NCBI GenBank assembly: GCA_021401465.1
Contig: JADDMT010000175.1
Span: 1 to 49,011, forward strand
Source: Teratosphaeria epicoccoides
Lineage: Eukaryota; Ascomycota; Dothideomycetes; Mycosphaerellales; Teratosphaeriaceae
Direction of reading: 5' to 3'
Length of the DNA: 49,011 bases
In this document: in pieces, positions 48,646 through 49,011 of the stretch
How positions within the stretch are numbered: position 1 is the stretch's first letter
Layout: each line of letters begins with the position of its first letter
The notes under the pieces: generated by a model
Told to the model about the DNA's origin: nothing
The model's database searches: none
Seen by the model: the letters and a program-made list of their open reading frames with translations, nothing else
Position numbers and translations under genes: made by a program

Positions 48646-49011
48646 ATGTCTTCTCTTTCTACATTACTGCCTTGTGTCATTCTAGACACTAACGCCCCTT
48701 CAACGCAGAAACGCAAACGCCGCGCGAATCAAATCCATCGTTAGGGCCAGGACAGCATGAAGTCCTGTACTTAGTATTAAGAGCTAAAGCTCGTCTGTCG
48801 GGTACACATTTCCTTAGGGAAATGTTCGCAATGTCACTTCAGCAACTGTCGGAGTTGCGACGCGAAGGTAACAGAGGTCGAATGGAAGAAGTTAGGCGAT
48901 CGGCGGAAAAGACTAATTGCCGATCTCGATCATGCGAAGGTAGTCCTAGCCGAAGCTTCGCAGAAGATGCTAGAGGCGCATGCGAAGGAGATGCGTCTTC
49001 GAAAACAGTTA
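48646..49011 (+). pseudogene. 5' part of the LTR-A element's ORF, cut by the window edge
   Basis: Starts at an ATG 79 bp after LTR-A (MSSLSTLLPCVILDTNAPST) with a basic KRKRR patch, three in-frame stops of RIP type, then KCSQCHFSNCRSCDAKVTE (CX2CX4CX2C) and a long charged helix (KKLGDRRKRLIADLDHAK) that remains open to the edge. The zinc-knuckle-like Cys pattern plus coiled coil would fit a nucleic-acid-binding structural protein, but this is not a canonical gag zinc knuckle. Function is inference only. Confidence 0.55.

Noticed and set aside
1..49011. CRISPR array, rRNA or tRNA genes
   Set aside because: No regularly spaced identical repeats with unique spacers, no rRNA-like blocks and no tRNA-like clover-leaf segments were seen by eye; a tRNA scan was not possible.

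Overview
The window looks like a piece of a filamentous ascomycete chromosome, most likely Dothideomycetes. I infer this from short GT..AG introns with CTAAC/CTGAC branch sites, from gene families (Mit1-type remodeller with a C-terminal zinc finger, fungal Alg13, Mim2, mS35), and from transposons decayed by C-to-T/G-to-A transitions as expected of repeat-induced point mutation (RIP). It has three zones. Zones 1 and 3 (1-9423 and about 41141-49011) are repeat deposits. Zone 2 (about 9632-40934) is an un-mutated, GC-rich gene island.

Left deposit: a 490-bp LTR (called LTR-A here; 92-581) abuts a truncated copy of a Ty3/gypsy chromovirus. That copy is followed by a second copy bounded by 360-bp LTRs (LTR-B; 2532-2891 and 9064-9423). 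The chromovirus encodes protease/RT/RNase H/integrase/chromodomain on the + strand, riddled with amber codons. On the opposite strand, between the chromodomain and the 3' LTR, lies an additional Cys-rich, lysine-rich reading frame containing a 51-bp intron. Right deposit: a third copy (41706-47617) with a nested inverted solo LTR-B, then an inverted fragment of another element's ORF, another LTR-A (48077-48566) and the 5' part of that element's ORF. A 206-208-bp inverted repeat (9424-9631 and 40935-41140) sits exactly at the two edges of the gene island.

Gene island, left to right: Pho84-type phosphate transporter (+), Spo14/PLD1 phospholipase D (-), a GST-like protein (+), Mrm1-like mitochondrial rRNA 2'-O-methyltransferase (-), a five-exon Mi-2/Mit1-type chromatin remodeller (+), a protein with half a zinc cluster and a hydrophobic C-terminus (-), an AIM24/DUF124 protein (+), Alg13 (-), mitochondrial ribosomal protein mS35 (+), a small secreted six-cysteine protein (+), a hypothetical protein with an N-myristoylation-like start (-), and a Mim2-like mitochondrial import protein (-). 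Several genes are divergent pairs sharing short promoters: MRM1/MIT1 (93 bp), ALG13/mS35 (236 bp), PLD/GST (about 860 bp), zinc protein/AIM24 (about 880 bp).

Most are housekeeping genes and do not form a cluster with one function; mitochondrial roles recur (Mrm1, mS35, Mim2). For several genes single open reading frames mislead, and I give spliced models here: PHO84 (2 exons), MIT1 (5), AIM24 (5, one of 18 nt), ALG13 (2), the secreted protein (3) and MIM2 (2). The items I would look at first are the antisense intron-containing ORF of the chromovirus, the secreted cysteine-rich protein next to the repeats, and the inverted repeat framing the island.
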